64,000 nt of DNA from the NCBI GenBank assembly GCA_963930645.1, contig OZ005656.1, positions 276,960,095 to 277,024,094 of the forward strand. The letters are read 5' to 3'. The notes below the pieces were generated by a model. The model did not search any database, was not told the DNA's origin, and was given only the letters and a program-made list of their open reading frames with translations. This DNA comes from Salticus scenicus (taxonomy: Eukaryota; Arthropoda; Arachnida; Araneae; Salticidae). The position numbers and the translations under genes were made by a program. This document shows, piece after piece, positions 47,983 through 58,729 of this stretch. Position 1 is the first letter of the stretch. Each line of letters opens with the position of its first letter.

Positions 47983-48265
47983 CAAAGAAATTAAAGCTAC
48001 TATACATTCTACATATAAATTTCGTAATAATTTGTAAATGAGATACTTTATTTTCTTTCATTATAAAATACGTTTAAAGAAAACTATTTTTAGTTGTAGG
48101 AAAAATATCAAAGAATTAAAGCTACTATGCAATCTATATTAAACATCAAATAATTTAAAGCTACTATGCAATCTATATATAAATTTCGTAATAATTTGCA
48201 AATAGGACACTTTCTTTTCTTTCATTTTGAAATATGCTTAAAGAAAACTATTTTTAGTTGTATGA
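47983..48265 (+). repeat. Partial tandem duplication, about 165 bp
   Basis: Blocks 'aaagctactatrcattctayatataaatttcgtaataattt' and 'aaagaaaactatttttagttgta' occur twice in order, with an extra short copy of the first block at about 48,115-48,140. Confidence 0.7.
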
Positions 48266-48337
48266 AATTCAAAATTATAAACTGTTAAATATGCATTTTA
48301 AGTAAAATACAGCGGAACAGTGTTGTTTAAAAGTAAT

Positions 48338-48631
48338 GCTGGTTAGTTGGTTGGCTGGGTTTTACTTCGCACTAGTGCTGCGCAATGGGCATTTGTCGAC
48401 TGTCTGGGAATCACCCCTAGAGATGGTCCGGAGACATACCATCCCAATTTTGATCCTCCACGGAAGGCTCTCCCGCCTCGGTATAAATTTTGAGTAAACG
48501 TGCGGCCACGAGAGATTTCACGTGCACCAGCCACCATTAGTGTACACGACGGTATTTGGCCGGCTCGAGTACCGAACCCACAATCTTCCAATTACGAGAC
48601 AGGAGCTCTACCGACTGGGCTACCGCGGCCC
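48338..48631 (-). mobile_element. tRNA-derived SINE, copy 1
   Basis: On the minus strand it begins GGGCCGCGGTAGCCCAGTCGG, with a perfect A box (TAGCCCAGTCGG) and a degenerate B box (GGTTCGGTACT). A Thr(CGT)-like anticodon loop lies between them. The ~220-base body follows, with landmarks gcgggagagcc, tggaggatcaaa, ggaccatctctaggg and gattcccagac. The body is shared with 58,381-58,725. It lacks a poly-A tail; the 3' end is CCAAC-rich. Internal Pol III promoter, no coding capacity. Confidence 0.8.
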
Positions 48632-48639
48632 TTATAACT

Positions 48640-50047
48640 TTGTCCCTCATTAGCATAGATTGTGAAAACTTGCAAGCTAGGATGTTCGGAAACACACACA
48701 CATTTGTAGAGGAACAATAAAGAATATGAAATAGTAGGGTAACATGTATTACCTTTATATCTCACCTGTCTAGTGCTGCGACCTGTATGAAGAACATCAA
48801 ACTTCTTCTCTGAGCCTCAAATTTAATTAAAAAAATTTTAGTGCACCGTATGGTGCATTGCCGTATGGTTAAATAGACAAAATACTACTAAAAAGCAGGG
48901 ATATACCTCGTTTTCTTTTTTATATAAGTGATAAGACTATTTTTTAATTTATGTTATATGTATAACTATAGAAGTCTTAAATATAAAATTTTATTGTATT
49001 TATTTAATTTATTATTATTATTATTATTCATATTAATATTAATATTATTAACATTTTCCGTTGCAACTGTGACTTTTTTTTTTTTTTCTATAGGTTTCAT
49101 ACGCATGCTTTTTGATACCCAATGGTTCAATTATTATTATTATTTATTTATTCATTTCCGACATTTTTGCTCTTTATTGTAATGTAAGAATAGCTCGAAA
49201 GAATTAGGAACTTTACTCATTTGATATTTATTTAACTCAAACCGTATTTTTGTAATTTTTTTTCATGTAAATAAGTAAATTATTATATTATCTTTCAAGA
49301 TTATATGTGATATAACCGTTTTTGTAAAATGATTTTAATAAAAATTAATGATTTATCTTGCGCAATTATTACACAAATTGATTTTTTTTTTTAAATAATA
49401 TATGTGAAACAGTTATAATATCAGGTGTAACACTGTAATATACAATTGCTTTAAAAGTAATTTATTTTAATATAAAATTATATTACTGTCACATACAAAT
49501 TTAACTACTCTTATGGCATATGAGATATTTTAATGGAAATATAATAAAATTATATTTGAATAAAATCCTTCACGAAATTTATGAAAATAAAATGTATAAT
49601 GTATGAAGTTAATTTTTCTAAAAACATACTAATTAAACACTGAACAGTGAAATAGTCTTATTTTTTCCTTGGCGGTTTACACGAAAGAAAGCTAATTTTT
49701 CTTAAACAGGAAAATTCATCAAAAATATCTGAAAATCTTCTAGTACATTCCTACTCGACATTTACTAAACTTAATTCTTCTTAAATTATTTGGACAAATT
49801 TGTTTTAAAAGAATTTTTAAATATTACCATACAGCTTTATCGCTTGAAAATTTCCTTCTTTCTTTACAAAATAATCTATTAGCTAAATGTCCTTAAGAAA
49901 ATTTCAGGACTTTTATGATATATCATTATTTATTTGAAAAGGCCTGGAGAACTTTTTTTTTTAATTTTACCCTTATTCTAAGTAGTGTGAGATATTAAAG
50001 GTACTATGAAAGATTTAACTGTGTTCTTTGATATTTAAAAATAATAA

Positions 50048-50086
<39 letters not shown>

Positions 50087-51130
50087 CGGATTTCCGGACT
50101 GGAGGGTATGTGTTAAAAAAAAAAAAAAAAAAATAATAGTTTCCTTTTTTAAACTTCCTCTTCTCCTACATAGAAACAGAGAAATTACAAAATGAAGTAG
50201 GATTTAAGTGGTTAGATTTATTAAGAAATAAAACAGGAGTTCAGATAAATTTATATTCCAAAAGAAAATAGATGTATATTACAAGATAATAATAATAATA
50301 ATAATAATTATTATTATTATTATTATTTTAACAAAAGCAGATGTTTAGCACAAATTAACTGTTTTCAACAACCTTTAACATATATTTAAGAGATCTTAAA
50401 TATACGGTAAAGTTAATGAATCTTAAAAATTTCATTGAAATAATAAATAATTTTTTCAACAATTTTTACATTATATTCTTAGGCTCATTTAATTTAAATT
50501 AGTTTTATTTCCGTAATAAATGCTAATACAATTTGCGCAGTCAGTGCTATTCAGTTAATTATAAAATGGTAAAGAAATCATGTAGTCTACGAAATTAAAG
50601 TATGATGCCAATTTTCAATAAGTTATAAAAATGTATTAAATATGATCCCCTAAAAAAGGTTATTTTATATTTCATCTACATTATGTTAATTTAAACTCAA
50701 TCTCTGATTATATATATATATATATATATATATTTAAGATATTTTTTAATTATTATATATATTCTTAACTAACGTAAATAATTATTTTATAATTTACATG
50801 TAATAAAATTATATTTTTAACCGGGGATGATTAGAAAGTGGGAATAAAATTATATATGACATATTAAGAGTACGTGTAATAAAAAGCTACAAGTAATATT
50901 TAAAGAACTTGCGTAAAATTATTCCTAAATTATGGCTGAATATAGTAAAAGGAAATTATATATATACCAGTCGTATTTTAAAGCATGCTCAAAAAATGTT
51001 ATATTAAAAAAAAAGTAAAAGAAAAATTAAGTCCTTGACAGAATTTAATTTAGTACGACAAGACTAATTTATATATTGCAATCATGTAACTAAAAAAAAA
51101 AAAAAATAAATAAATAAATATATAATAATG
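48640..51130. other. Non-coding, simple repeats
   Basis: (AATA)n at about 50,047-50,086, poly-A at 50,116-50,132, an (AAT)n/(ATT)n inverted pair at about 50,287-50,328, and (TA)n at 50,707-50,732. No gene or element ends could be supported. Confidence 0.45.
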
Positions 51131-51136
51131 ATTCGC

Positions 51137-51262
51137 CACACTGGCTAATAGCAAGCTCGACATATTTCACATAATAATTGTTGCAAGGTCATTGTATCTG
51201 CAAAAGCAGATGTAACGGTTATTATGTGAAAAATGTGGATCTGGTTATCAGCCAGAGTGACT
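51137..51262. repeat. Inverted repeat that includes the tRNA-like 5' end
   Basis: The text ttattatgtgaaaaatgt...tatcagccag before the tRNA-like unit (51,218-51,262) is matched in inverted orientation at 51,133-51,178 (...ctggctaatag...acatatttcacataataa). The arms are about 45 bases, roughly 75% identical, around a ~40-base centre. The left arm includes the complement of the first tRNA-like bases, so this looks like two head-to-head copies of one unit. Confidence 0.6.
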
Positions 51263-51321
51263 CAGTGGAAGAGCTTCCGCACATTAAGCGGAGGACATGG
51301 GTTCAATTCCCGGCTCTGGCA
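51251..51321 (+). tRNA. tRNA-like gene or pseudogene
   Basis: The 71-nt cloverleaf has a perfect 7-bp acceptor stem (GCCAGAG/CTCTGGC), discriminator A, and a perfect 5-bp anticodon stem (TCCGC/GCGGA). The loop ACATTAA gives anticodon ATT. A-box-like (TGACTCAGTGG) and B-box-like (GGTTCAATTCC) sequences are present, and TTTTT follows directly. Against a working tRNA: base 33 is C instead of the near-universal U, the D and T stems each have a mismatch, and ATT is not a normal Asn anticodon. A SINE head or tRNA pseudogene is likely. Confidence 0.5.
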
Positions 51322-51427
51322 TTTTTCTCATAGTTGGTACAGAAAAAAAAAAGTCTTATTCTCCAAGCTATTTAAAAGGAATTTTCCCGGTTGATGATTT
51401 TATCAATAAAATTTCTAAATATTTAAG

Positions 51428-51575
51428 ATATTAATCACTAAATTTTACTTGAAGGACGATAAATTCATTAAATAAATTTACACAGTTACCTTACATAATG
51501 TCCTGTATGTAAGGTAACTGTGTAAATTTATTTAATGAATTTATCGTCCTTCAAGTAAAATTTAGTGATTAATAT
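51428..51575. repeat. Perfect 69-bp inverted repeat at a Penelope-like end
   Basis: Arms 51,428-51,496 and 51,507-51,575 are complementary over 69 bases around a 10-base spacer (aatgtcctgt). The inner part (ggacattatgtaaggtaact...) recurs in direct orientation at 52,239-52,290, just after the endonuclease remnant. Such mixed inverted and direct end copies are characteristic of Penelope-like insertions. Confidence 0.85.
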
Positions 51576-51699
51576 TTATATGCCGATACCGGGCTTTAAA
51601 AGCTTCAAATGAAGTATTTTCGCGTGATGTATAAACTCTTCATAGACTGTCAACAGACTCTTAATATAGAAAGAAAAATGTGCTCTCTTGATGTTGCTG

Positions 51700-52191
51700 C
51701 AGTAGGTTTTTTCTACTAACTTTAACAATAAAACCCAATAGAAATATTTTCCAACATATTAGGAACGAAAAAGATAAAATAAACAATAATTCAACATCCG
51801 GTATTTACAAAATCGACTTTAATTATATTAACGAAAAAAGCGCCTGTTACATTGGTGTTACTAAAAGGAAAATTTACGAACGTGAAAAAGAACATAAATC
51901 AGATTTAAAAACATCATAGATTATCTACCGCGCTCTCCTCTGTCCACCATAATAACCCTATCAGCATTAACTCAAACTATTACTACTAAAAAACCATATA
52001 ATAATCATAGTTATGCCCTAAAACGGGAGGCCCTCGAAATTCTGACTAACCCCTACGCAATTAACGAAAGAGAACACGCAATAATACCGAAAGAATGGCA
52101 GCGAATACTAAATTTAACTGAAGTGAAGCGAGAACTAACGAGCCGACGACGATCAACAATACAGGCAGATGATGATGAAGAGGTCACTTAG
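51700..52191 (+). pseudogene. Penelope-like element, GIY-YIG endonuclease remnant
   Basis: The frame reads ...STSGIYKIDF...KSACYIGVTKRKIYERE, with GIY at 51,800-51,808 and YIG at 51,848-51,856 and the expected Arg/Glu-bearing helix after it. A TAG at 51,917-51,919 and a frameshift break it. The C-terminal part resumes in another frame (EALEILTNPYAINEREHAII...PKEWQRIL) and ends in TAG at 52,189-52,191. In PLEs this domain nicks the target DNA. The reverse transcriptase part is absent, so the copy is 5' truncated. Confidence 0.8.
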
Positions 52192-52228
52192 CACCTGATG
52201 ATGAGTGCACTTGAAATACGTATTGTGC
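52191..52228 (+). ncRNA. Hammerhead ribozyme-like fold after the PLE stop codon
   Basis: Stem I GCAC/GUGC is perfect and abuts the core. Then come CUGAUGA, a small stem II (GAG/CUU around UGCA with one extra U), GAAA, stem III AU/AU around ACGU, and U17 before GUGC (AUU triplet). The first base of stem I is the last base of the endonuclease TAG stop. Stem II is weak, so activity of this copy is doubtful, but the core and topology match PLE hammerheads. Confidence 0.55.
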
Positions 52229-52238
52229 AAAAAAGAAA

Positions 52239-52290
52239 TAAGGACATTATGTAAGGTAACTGTGTAAATTCATTTAATGTATTTAAGATA
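52239..52290 (+). repeat. Direct copy of the PLE end repeat
   Basis: ggacattatgtaaggtaact and the following ~20 bases repeat the inner part of the 69-bp inverted repeat at 51,507 onward with a few substitutions. Marks the 3' limit of the insertion. Confidence 0.75.
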
Positions 52291-53300
52291 GTTTATGAAA
52301 TTAATTGGTAAAATTGGGTATTGGCAGGTCTGAAATCGCTGTCTGAAAGACATAGTCCTGTCGTATTAATAAGAATTAAAGAAAATGAATTGGAAACTTT
52401 AACAGCAATCTGAAGAATATGCAATTCTTAAGAAAGATAATTATGCATATAAAAAAACAAACAAACAAACAAAAAACCCGTAGAGCGCAAAACGCTGAAT
52501 CTTAGAAAGGAAAATTAATATCATAATACAATAATCACGAAAAAAAGCATCTTAAATACACTCAAAAGAGAATTGAAATGAACAATAGCAACAAAGAATA
52601 TCTTCGCAGAAATAAAAATCTCTATTCACCTCTTTTTTTTTTTTTTTTTCTCAAATTATATATCAAAGAAATTAAAGTATTTTCGCTTCTCGCAAATTAC
52701 AATGAAACAGGGTTTTTTTTTTTCTGTATAAGAGAATTTTTCATTTATTATTAAAAAATAAAATTAAAACAGTTTTCTGTATGAAATTTTATAGTTGATT
52801 TAAAAGCGAAATAATTCGCATGAAGACAATCGATAATTCTGAGAACCTTTCTGCGAAGAAATTTTTAATTTCAGAATTTCAAATTATAGAAAATAATCTG
52901 GTGTGGCAATCACGAATTTCTCTTACCTTGAAATTCAATACAATAAATACATATTGGAGATTAAGAGTTAAGATAACGATTAAGTGTTATATAAACCCCC
53001 GTATCCTCCGTCTTATTATCTTAAACAGATTTATATAGAATTCAAATCAGTTATTAAATTAAAAAGGTCATTTAAAACTATTCCGTCAAACTTCTTACGT
53101 AACATTACAGAAAACTTGACATTCTTGATGAAACAAATTTATATTAACTTCAAACAAACTTATATTAACTTCAAAATATAAGATTTCAATTGGTAAAATT
53201 ATTTGTTTTTAAGTTACTCTTATAAAAGCCAGATACAAAGATCAAACGGTAAAAACTTGACTTCAGTATTCAAACAAGAAAGAAAAATCATGCAGTACGC
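52291..53300. other. AT-rich non-coding
   Basis: Poly-T runs near 52,633-52,650 and 52,713-52,723. Short frames at 52,820-53,181 contain no domain. A small repeat 'aaacaaacttatattaacttcaaa' is doubled near 53,133-53,175. Confidence 0.4.
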
Positions 53301-54720
53301 ATTGATTAGTAACACTTTCCAACTGTACGTAATTGTTGTATCGAATAACTATTAATATTCTTTGCCTACATTATCGCACAACAGACAGAAGGACTGAAAA
53401 ACATACAGATAGACTAATTGGTTTTAAAATTACTCTTAGGCATTTTGGAAAGTGTTAAAAAGGCTTAACGCAAAAGAAAATGCAGCCGTTAAATTAAAAT
53501 TGCAGCTTTTAAACTCTCTGAATATTTTACTGTAGCCCTGTAAATCTGAAAGTTAATAATGTCATATTCTATACAAAACAATATTTTAGAATATTAATAA
53601 TACTGTCAATGTTTTTAAGCTTTTTGTAGTAGAAAGTTTTTTTAAATATAGCTTTAAAAAAGTTCTGTCCTAAACCGTAATACATTGGCTTTTTTTATTG
53701 TTGTTATTGTTGTCCCTGTAAACAAACTAGTTGTACAGGACCTATTAATGACATTTTAAATAGGGAACATTCCATAGGGAACATGAGTGTATCATTTTTA
53801 AAAAATTCTCAAAATATTCACGGATGATAGGAGCCGGAGACAAACAGATAGAAAATTAGACAATCGGACAGACAGATGCACAAATTCAAATCATATTCCC
53901 ACTAAAATTATAAGAAAGTGTTAAAACGCTCATGTAAACAAAAGCATGCAATTCCAGCAAATTTTTATTAATACCTCTTAATGTAACAGATGCCCCAGTA
54001 CACAAACCAGTTAGAAATGTACTCTACTTTACATAGGAAACAACCGACAGGGAATTGAATAACATATTAAAATTACATTAAAGTTTCTATACAATAAAGG
54101 TATTAAAATATGATTTATAGAAACTCCTTTCATAGAACACAATGCTTTCGAATAATTTTGGGTGTCCCTGTACACAAACCAGAAGAGGTATCCATTCCAT
54201 TTTTAATAGGGAGCATCCCATAGTGAATTTCAATAAATATATCGGTTTAAAGAAATTCCATAAATATTTATGGGAATTAGAGCGTAGAAAAACAGACAGA
54301 GAGACAGACAGACGGACAGAAGAACAGTCAGACATATACACAAATTGAAATTATATTCACACTAAAAAAATGATAGAAAGTGTCAAAAACGCTTAATGTA
54401 AACGAAAGTACAATTCTACCAATTCTTTATTCATAGCTCTTAATATAACTGAATATTTTTGTGTCACCCTGTAAATCTAATGGTAACCATGTTATTCTAT
54501 GCAAAGCATTCTTTTGTGCATATAAATAAGCTATTTCAATTTCCTAGAACTTCGTGGAAAGTAAAGTTATTAAAATTTGATTTATAGAACTATCTCACAA
54601 ATTCCGCAATGCTTTGGAGTACTTTTGAGTGTCCCTGTACATAAACTAGTGGTGGTATGTATTCTATTTTAAATAAGAAACATCCAATAGTGAACTTGAA
54701 TAACATATTTCTATTTCATG
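53300..54720 (+). repeat. Long-period tandem repeat, about 462 bp x 3
   Basis: The phrase 'aaagtgttaaaa...gcttaa' recurs at about 53,450, 53,917 and 54,377. Each unit also holds 'gtccctgta(c/a)a(c/a)aaac(t/c)ag', 'tagggaacatccca', a (CAGA)n-like 'acagacagacag' run and 'aattgaaattatattcacact'. Units differ by roughly 20%. A related fragment occurs at about 62,525-62,640. Class unknown. Confidence 0.65.
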
Positions 54721-56491
54721 AAGATATTGTATTATTTATTTCTTATTTTAAGTTATATATTTATATAGAAATCAAAATTAAATAAATAAATAAATAAAGT
54801 AAATAAAATTAATAAAATTCAATAAATGTTTTCGTAAGGAATCTATTACTCCAATTTCTTGGATTACAATATACAAATTAGAATTACAATGCATTTCTTT
54901 TAATAAAAATGCGTAAAAAATTTCTTCTTTATTTTTAAATTTTGTGTTTTTTATGCAATTTAAATAGATATAGATAGATAGATTGAACATTTGTTTCGTG
55001 AATAAAAAAACCCCTTAATTTAGTGTTACTAAAAGGCTATTTTTACATACTTTTATTTAAGTTGGTATGTTGTTTGTGTATGTGGATCAAATCTAAAAAT
55101 TGAATTTTTACCTACTACCTATTATCCATCTGAGCAGGAATTTCGCATACCTGCTCAAATGCCAGTGCATGCTCACTTGATGACCTGAAGAAATTTCATA
55201 ATCAAGTAGTAACGGACATTGGTCTAGGGTCTGTAAGCCCCAGATCCCCATCTCCAGTACAAGGTTTGTTCTAGATGCGAAGTTGATTTAACACAGTATG
55301 TGATGAAGTTTATTATGTGTCGAAAAGAAAATATTATTGAGTTGGCCGCATAGGATAAGCTGTAAGAAAACAAATTAAAAATTATAGATGAAAACTGATT
55401 ACCCAAGAACGCATCCAAGAGGCAGTATATTGGTTAAGGAAATTTATTAAATATTCCAAAGCATCTAATTTGACGCTTGACCATAGATAGGATAACAGTA
55501 CGAAGCTTACAGCATGGAGTGGGAAAACAGTCGGGAGGATCAGGACGGGCCATCAGGTCCGAATCTCCCTTGAGATCTTACGTGGTCGATAATCAGAAAG
55601 AAAGTGTCCTCCAAAACTGGAGCAAAAAAAATGACAATGTATTTGGAGTCATAATGTAGATGCCAAGTTCAAAGTTTAAGATAGAGCATGATTGCGGTTA
55701 CGTTAGAGATATTCACATGTATATTTTTAAATGGCGACCAGTACTTCAGTGACCGTTATTATAGAATGTTGGCATGATTTCGCCAAGATTTAGATCCTGG
55801 GAAAATAAGCAAATATTTTATCTAACCGTTGATGTAAATTAGGCGACAAGAGGGTGCATGAGTTACATTTCGATGTAAGATTAAAAGAAACCGAATTAAT
55901 TATTTTCTGGTTTCACAAAACACAAGGATAGAAATAAATCAAAACATTATCATTAACAGAGGGAAAAGAATATCCATTACGTTAAGCTTGCTAATAGAAT
56001 ACTGGGAATTAAATGTTTCAATTACATTTATAAAGATATAAAAGGGAAGATATAAAAATTAGAAAACGTATATTGTAAAATTTATTATTTGTAGGATAAA
56101 AATCGTTATATCGTTATATTTTAAGTAGTTGTTTAAAATTAAAGAATTTCATTTATAATTTTATTTATTTAGAGAATTTATCTATCCTTTAAAAAGAAAA
56201 ATATGAATTTTCTAATATGTGATAATCTATATCACACTAGAATTTACCCCCACTTCATACATTCCGGTTGGATTATAATTCTGTACAAATGTATAATTCC
56301 GACAAAATTATATGTTCAAGCTATTACAGTTCTAGCGGAAGCCTGAGGGCCTGGGCCCCAACTCAAGTTCAAAGATTTTTTTTCTAAATTTGACCCAATT
56401 CCTGTCCTCCGATTGAACTAAAGTTTTGCATACATGTTTATTGTTTACGTCTGCTAAACTGGAATTTTTAATTGAATTGCAAATAAATGTA

Positions 56492-56550
<59 letters not shown>

Positions 56551-56860
56551 TTATGTCTTCTTTATTAAAAAATAAATTTTAATATAACTAGGAAAAAATA
56601 AAAGGTATATACTTAAGATTTTTATTGAACTGAACATTATATAAAAAAAGTTATTTTTTATAAATATGAAAGATGTTGTAGTTGTGTTAATCCGTTCTAA
56701 AGATCTACTTTATTTTATTTGTTTATTTTTTGATCTTTAATTAAATACTTATAAATATTAGTAATATTGTATTGAATTTTAATCACATTAAAAACTGAGA
56801 CAGACAATATGCACTAAAAATATACAATTTAAAACAATAAAACACAAAACACAAATTTAA
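54721..56860. other. Non-coding, nothing recognised
   Basis: (TA)n at about 56,497-56,546 and (AAAT)n at about 54,780-54,800. A slightly GC-richer stretch at 55,130-55,660 has no gene-like frame that I can support. The piece at 56,335-56,450 looks like a repeat fragment without a partner here. Confidence 0.4.
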
Positions 56861-56861
56861 A

Positions 56862-56892
56862 CGTTTCGAACCTTTTGCAGGCTCCTCATCAG
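56862..56892 (-). ncRNA. Hammerhead-like core, degenerate
   Basis: The minus strand reads CUGAUGA, then GGAGCC...GGUUC (five pairs with one bulged G), then GAAACG. No stem I or NUH/stem III could be found after it, so it is probably a decayed copy. It lies about 50 bases past the stop of the PLE endonuclease remnant. Confidence 0.45.
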
Positions 56893-56937
56893 TAAAAAAC
56901 ATCAAGTGTAAATGCAGAGAAGAACAACAGACTTTCA

Positions 56938-57444
56938 TTAAGTGAGTACAACGTATTCATCGGGAACTGCGCATGCCTCATTAAGGGGTGAAAAATGTTG
57001 ATTTGTGTACTAGCCCTCCAGGAAAATTCTAGAATGATAATTTAAACAGTTAGATATGATTATTTTAGTACTGTTAAAATCAGGTAAATAGTCAGTTTCT
57101 ATAGCATGCTTTACAATTTTCGAACGTCTATCACAGTTATTGAAATTTGTTTTATGTTCCTTAATTCGAGTATGAAGAGAACGGCCAGTTTGACCAATAT
57201 AAACAGAACTACAAGATTTACAAGGGATGTTATAAATAACACCTGTGCGGGAAAGAGGGGGGATAACTGATTTAAAATTAGAAAGGAAATTACGAATAAA
57301 AAATTGGGGTTTATAGGAAACAGGTAAATTAACAGTGCATAAAACTTTGGCAATAGATTCAGAAATATTTTTATAGTAAGGAGTAGTAACGAACGATTTA
57401 GGTAATTTAGAGGAATTAGTTTCATGATTATCCTTATTAAAGTG
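56938..57444 (-). pseudogene. Second Penelope-like element, GIY-YIG endonuclease remnant
   Basis: The minus-strand frame includes GVIYNIPCKSCSSVYIGQTG followed by RSLHTRIKEHK, the variant GIY-YIG with a CxxC insert typical of PLE endonucleases. It continues to a C-terminal part ending PDEYVVLT and TAA at 56,938-56,940. One in-frame TAG at 57,010-57,012 breaks it. Upstream of 57,444 the frame meets a stop, and no reverse transcriptase is left (5' truncation). The overlapping 104-codon minus frame at 57,111-57,425 is in the wrong phase. Confidence 0.85.
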
Positions 57445-57449
57445 TTATC

Positions 57450-58077
57450 ATTTAATTTAACTACGATACGTAATGATTTTTAAATATTTTAAATATTGTT
57501 TTAATTTACTATTTTCGATCCTATAGGTCTTTAAGAAATGTTTCGTGTTAAATAAATTTGAATTGAAAGGCATCACGTAGCTATACAATTAATCTCAATA
57601 CTGTTTTTAATACATTGAAAATTACTTTGACCATTTTTTTTTTTTTTTTTTTTTTTTACTAGCCACTATTCATTTTAGCAACATAACTTTGGTGTCAACA
57701 AATCAAGGCATGTTTTTTGATTGTACAGTAATTTTTACGAAGCATTATAAAGAAAATTCTATTTTTCATCTAATTTTAAAGTGGAAGTTCCCTTTATGGA
57801 ACATTAGCGTGTAAAAGGTTAATACAGGCTGAATGTTAAAGAAAAAATATGAATGATAATAAAAAATGAATCAGACATAAAATAATAAGTAGCCGATAAA
57901 CCATGCTGTTATCGTCAGTGGATCCCTCAATATTGGGTAGAAACAGTAAGATGTTTCAAGAGCTACTAGTAAAGATAAGAAATATCTTATCCCCCACATC
58001 TTATCAAGAAAAAAAAAAAAAAAACTCAATCACTTTAATTCAAAATGCAAAAGTGAAATATTTGTTAGATATATAGG

Positions 58078-58122
<45 letters not shown>

Positions 58123-58380
58123 TTAATAAACTGTAATTTATTTAAATATATAATCTTTTAAAAGGATTGAAAAGAAATAAATTTATATATATTTTTAAAA
58201 AAAAGTTAGAGAGAAAGAAAATGGACTAATGAAAACGTTAAGAAGACGAAACACTAAACAACAAAAAATAAACAGCTACAAATTTAACAGTTACGGATGA
58301 CAGATAAAACGTTTGAAGGATAATCATTTAATTTCGTAGTGTGGAACAAACTGCAAGGTGCTTCTGCAAAAAAAAATCGT
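57450..58380. other. Non-coding with (ATT)n
   Basis: Poly-T at about 57,632-57,656, poly-A at 58,010-58,024 and (ATT)n at 58,078-58,122. Nothing else recognised. Confidence 0.45.
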
Positions 58381-58725
58381 GGGATTACGGTAGCTTGGTT
58401 CTGAAGTATGCTAACGTCGCAATTGAAGATTGCGGGTTTGATATTCGAGCCAGCTAAAGACTGTCGTGAGTGTCGTGTAGGCTAATGTGATTGGCGTAAT
58501 GGTGATACGTAAAATCCGTTGTTGTCGAATCTTCTGGTCATCCACATTTCCATCCAAATTATACTTCTGGAAGTCATCGAAGCGGGAGAGCCATTCCCTC
58601 AGTGGAGGATCAAACTTGCGATGACATTTCTTCGGACCACCTCTAGGGGAGATTCCCAGACCATATCCAACTATCTATATTGCGACGCAAACCTCCTCCC
58701 CGCCACCAACAGAACCCAACCCAAC
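58381..58725 (+). mobile_element. tRNA-derived SINE, copy 2 (older)
   Basis: Head gattacggtagcttggttc...aattgaagattgcgggtttgatattcgagccagc aligns with the head of the minus-strand copy at 48,338-48,631. The body shares gcgggagagcc, tggaggatcaaa, ggaccacctctagggg and gattcccagacc, and the end ccgccaccaacag/aacccaacccaac matches too. It is more diverged and has extra sequence after the head. Confidence 0.75.
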
Positions 58726-58729
58726 TTAA

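Noticed and set aside
51251..51321. Functional Asn tRNA gene
   Set aside because: C at position 33, stem mismatches, anticodon ATT and the inverted partner make a working tRNA unlikely; kept as tRNA-like.
57111..57425. 104-codon Leu/Ile-rich minus-strand frame
   Set aside because: It is out of phase with the real GIY-YIG frame, which reads through the same bases with clear domain motifs.
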